This document shows, one piece after another, positions 4,982-5,525 of a DNA stretch of 5,525 nt. The stretch lies in NCBI GenBank assembly GCA_027621895.1, contig JAQCAK010000157.1:1-5525 (forward strand), written 5' to 3'. This stretch comes from Pseudomonadota bacterium. Lineage in GTDB: Bacteria > Pseudomonadota > Gammaproteobacteria > Pseudomonadales > Azotimanducaceae. Within the stretch, counting starts at the first letter, position 1. Every line of letters begins with the position of its first letter. Position numbers and translations under genes: made by a program. The notes beneath the pieces are model-generated. The model had not been told where the DNA came from and ran no database searches. It worked only from the letters and a program-made list of their open reading frames with translations.

Positions 4982-5525
4982 ATGGAACCGGCCAGGCCAT
5001 CCGCATCAGCAAGCAGTTGTACGCCCCCTGACAATGGCGCGGACACCCGACTCCGCATCCTGGATGCGGCGGAAACCCTGTTTGTGGCCAATGGTTATGC
5101 GGCGACCTCACTGCGCGCCATTGTACCGATTTACACTACTACTTTTTCCGCAACCCATTATCATTTCGGTTCCAAAGAGGGCCTGCTTTCGGCAGTACTG
5201 AAGCGCCAGATACAGCCCATCAACGATGATCGGCTCAGAAAAATCAATGAACTTGGGAGAAGTGAGCGCACACTGACTATACGTTCCATCCTCCAGGCCT
5301 TTTTCACGCCCGTGGTTGAAGGCATTCCGGATACCCGGGCACCCGCATTAATGGCACGCATGTTCTACGAGCCGGATGCCTTGATCAGACCCCTGCTGGA
5401 AGAAACCTTTGGTGAGGTCATCAGCCGCTTTCAGGCCGCGCTGTCAGACGCGCTGCCTGGCATACCCTTTGATGAAGTCCGCTGGCGGTTTCATTTTACC
5501 GTCGGCTCCATGGTTCATCTTCTGC
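4982..5525 (+). CDS. TetR-family transcriptional regulator, PsrA-like, truncated by the window end
   Basis: A DNA-binding repressor with an N-terminal helix-turn-helix and a C-terminal ligand/dimer domain; 181 residues are visible with no stop. After a flexible tail of about 22 residues come TRLRILDAAETLFVANGYAATSLRAI (22-47), then an unusual stretch, then YHFGSKEGLL (60-69), all collinear with TetR_N. The C-terminal part (PALMARMFYEP, LLEETFGEVISRF, RWRFHFTVGSMVHL) recalls PsrA-type regulators, which sense acyl-CoAs or fatty acids. Oddity: helix 2, the turn and the first part of helix 3 (residues 48-58) read VPIYTTTFSAT, with a Pro in helix 2 and no Ala-Gly turn. The ATG at 4982 has GAGGA 6 nt upstream. 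An own promoter and the palindrome at 4943-4960 suggest autoregulation. Its targets are unknown; the 3HCDH/SDR pair would fit a fatty-acid-type regulon. Confidence 0.85.
   Translation, partial: MEPARPSASASSCTPPDNGADTRLRILDAAETLFVANGYAATSLRAIVPIYTTTFSATHYHFGSKEGLLSAVLKRQIQPINDDRLRKINELGRSERTLTIRSILQAFFTPVVEGIPDTRAPALMARMFYEPDALIRPLLEETFGEVISRFQAALSDALPGIPFDEVRWRFHFTVGSMVHLL

Noticed and set aside
5123..5157. Possible small inversion explaining the odd TetR HTH
   Set aside because: The reverse complement of this stretch gives a vaguely HTH-like reading but contains an in-frame stop and is offset from the family alignment, so an inversion is not supported.

Overview
The window is about 5.5 kb of compact, GC-rich (roughly 60%) bacterial DNA carrying eight protein genes, two of them cut by or running off the window edges. 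I see no tRNA, rRNA, CRISPR array, insertion sequence or phage gene. Shine-Dalgarno sites, short gaps and protein families fit a proteobacterium. The PsrA-like TetR gene with a PsrA-type operator points weakly to a gammaproteobacterium. Species cannot be named from this sequence.

Layout. (1) A leftward three-gene set (cupin, small TPR protein, zinc-dependent nucleoside deaminase) occupies 1073 down to 1, with a 4-nt gap and then a 17-nt overlap, so it is very probably one transcript. (2) An 86-nt divergent gap (1074-1159) separates it from a rightward pair: a FabG-like short-chain dehydrogenase and a 3-hydroxyacyl-CoA dehydrogenase-like protein, coupled by a TAATG stop/start. (3) A leftward 2-oxoglutarate/Fe(II) oxygenase overlaps the dehydrogenase tail-to-tail by 9 nt. 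(4) A 59-nt divergent gap separates the oxygenase from a rightward luciferase-like flavin/F420 oxidoreductase. (5) A 131-nt gap containing a near-perfect 18-bp palindrome precedes a TetR-family regulator that runs off the right edge.

How the genes may work together. Four of the five central proteins are oxidoreductases of different cofactor classes: SDR with NADP(H) (inferred), 3HCDH with NAD(H) (inferred), Fe(II)/2-oxoglutarate, and FMN or F420. The arrangement looks like a small catabolic or modifying locus, in which oxygenases open a substrate and the SDR/3HCDH pair oxidises hydroxy intermediates. The substrate cannot be read from the sequence. The left-hand trio looks more like nucleotide or housekeeping metabolism and may be unrelated.

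Most worth a second look: the 3HCDH-like protein lacks about 20-26 residues of the CoA-contacting region while keeping every catalytic residue. The TetR protein has a highly atypical, AT-rich helix-turn-helix core although its upstream palindrome is a textbook PsrA-type site. The start of the luciferase-like gene is ambiguous, with a strong ribosome binding site lying inside the longest reading frame.
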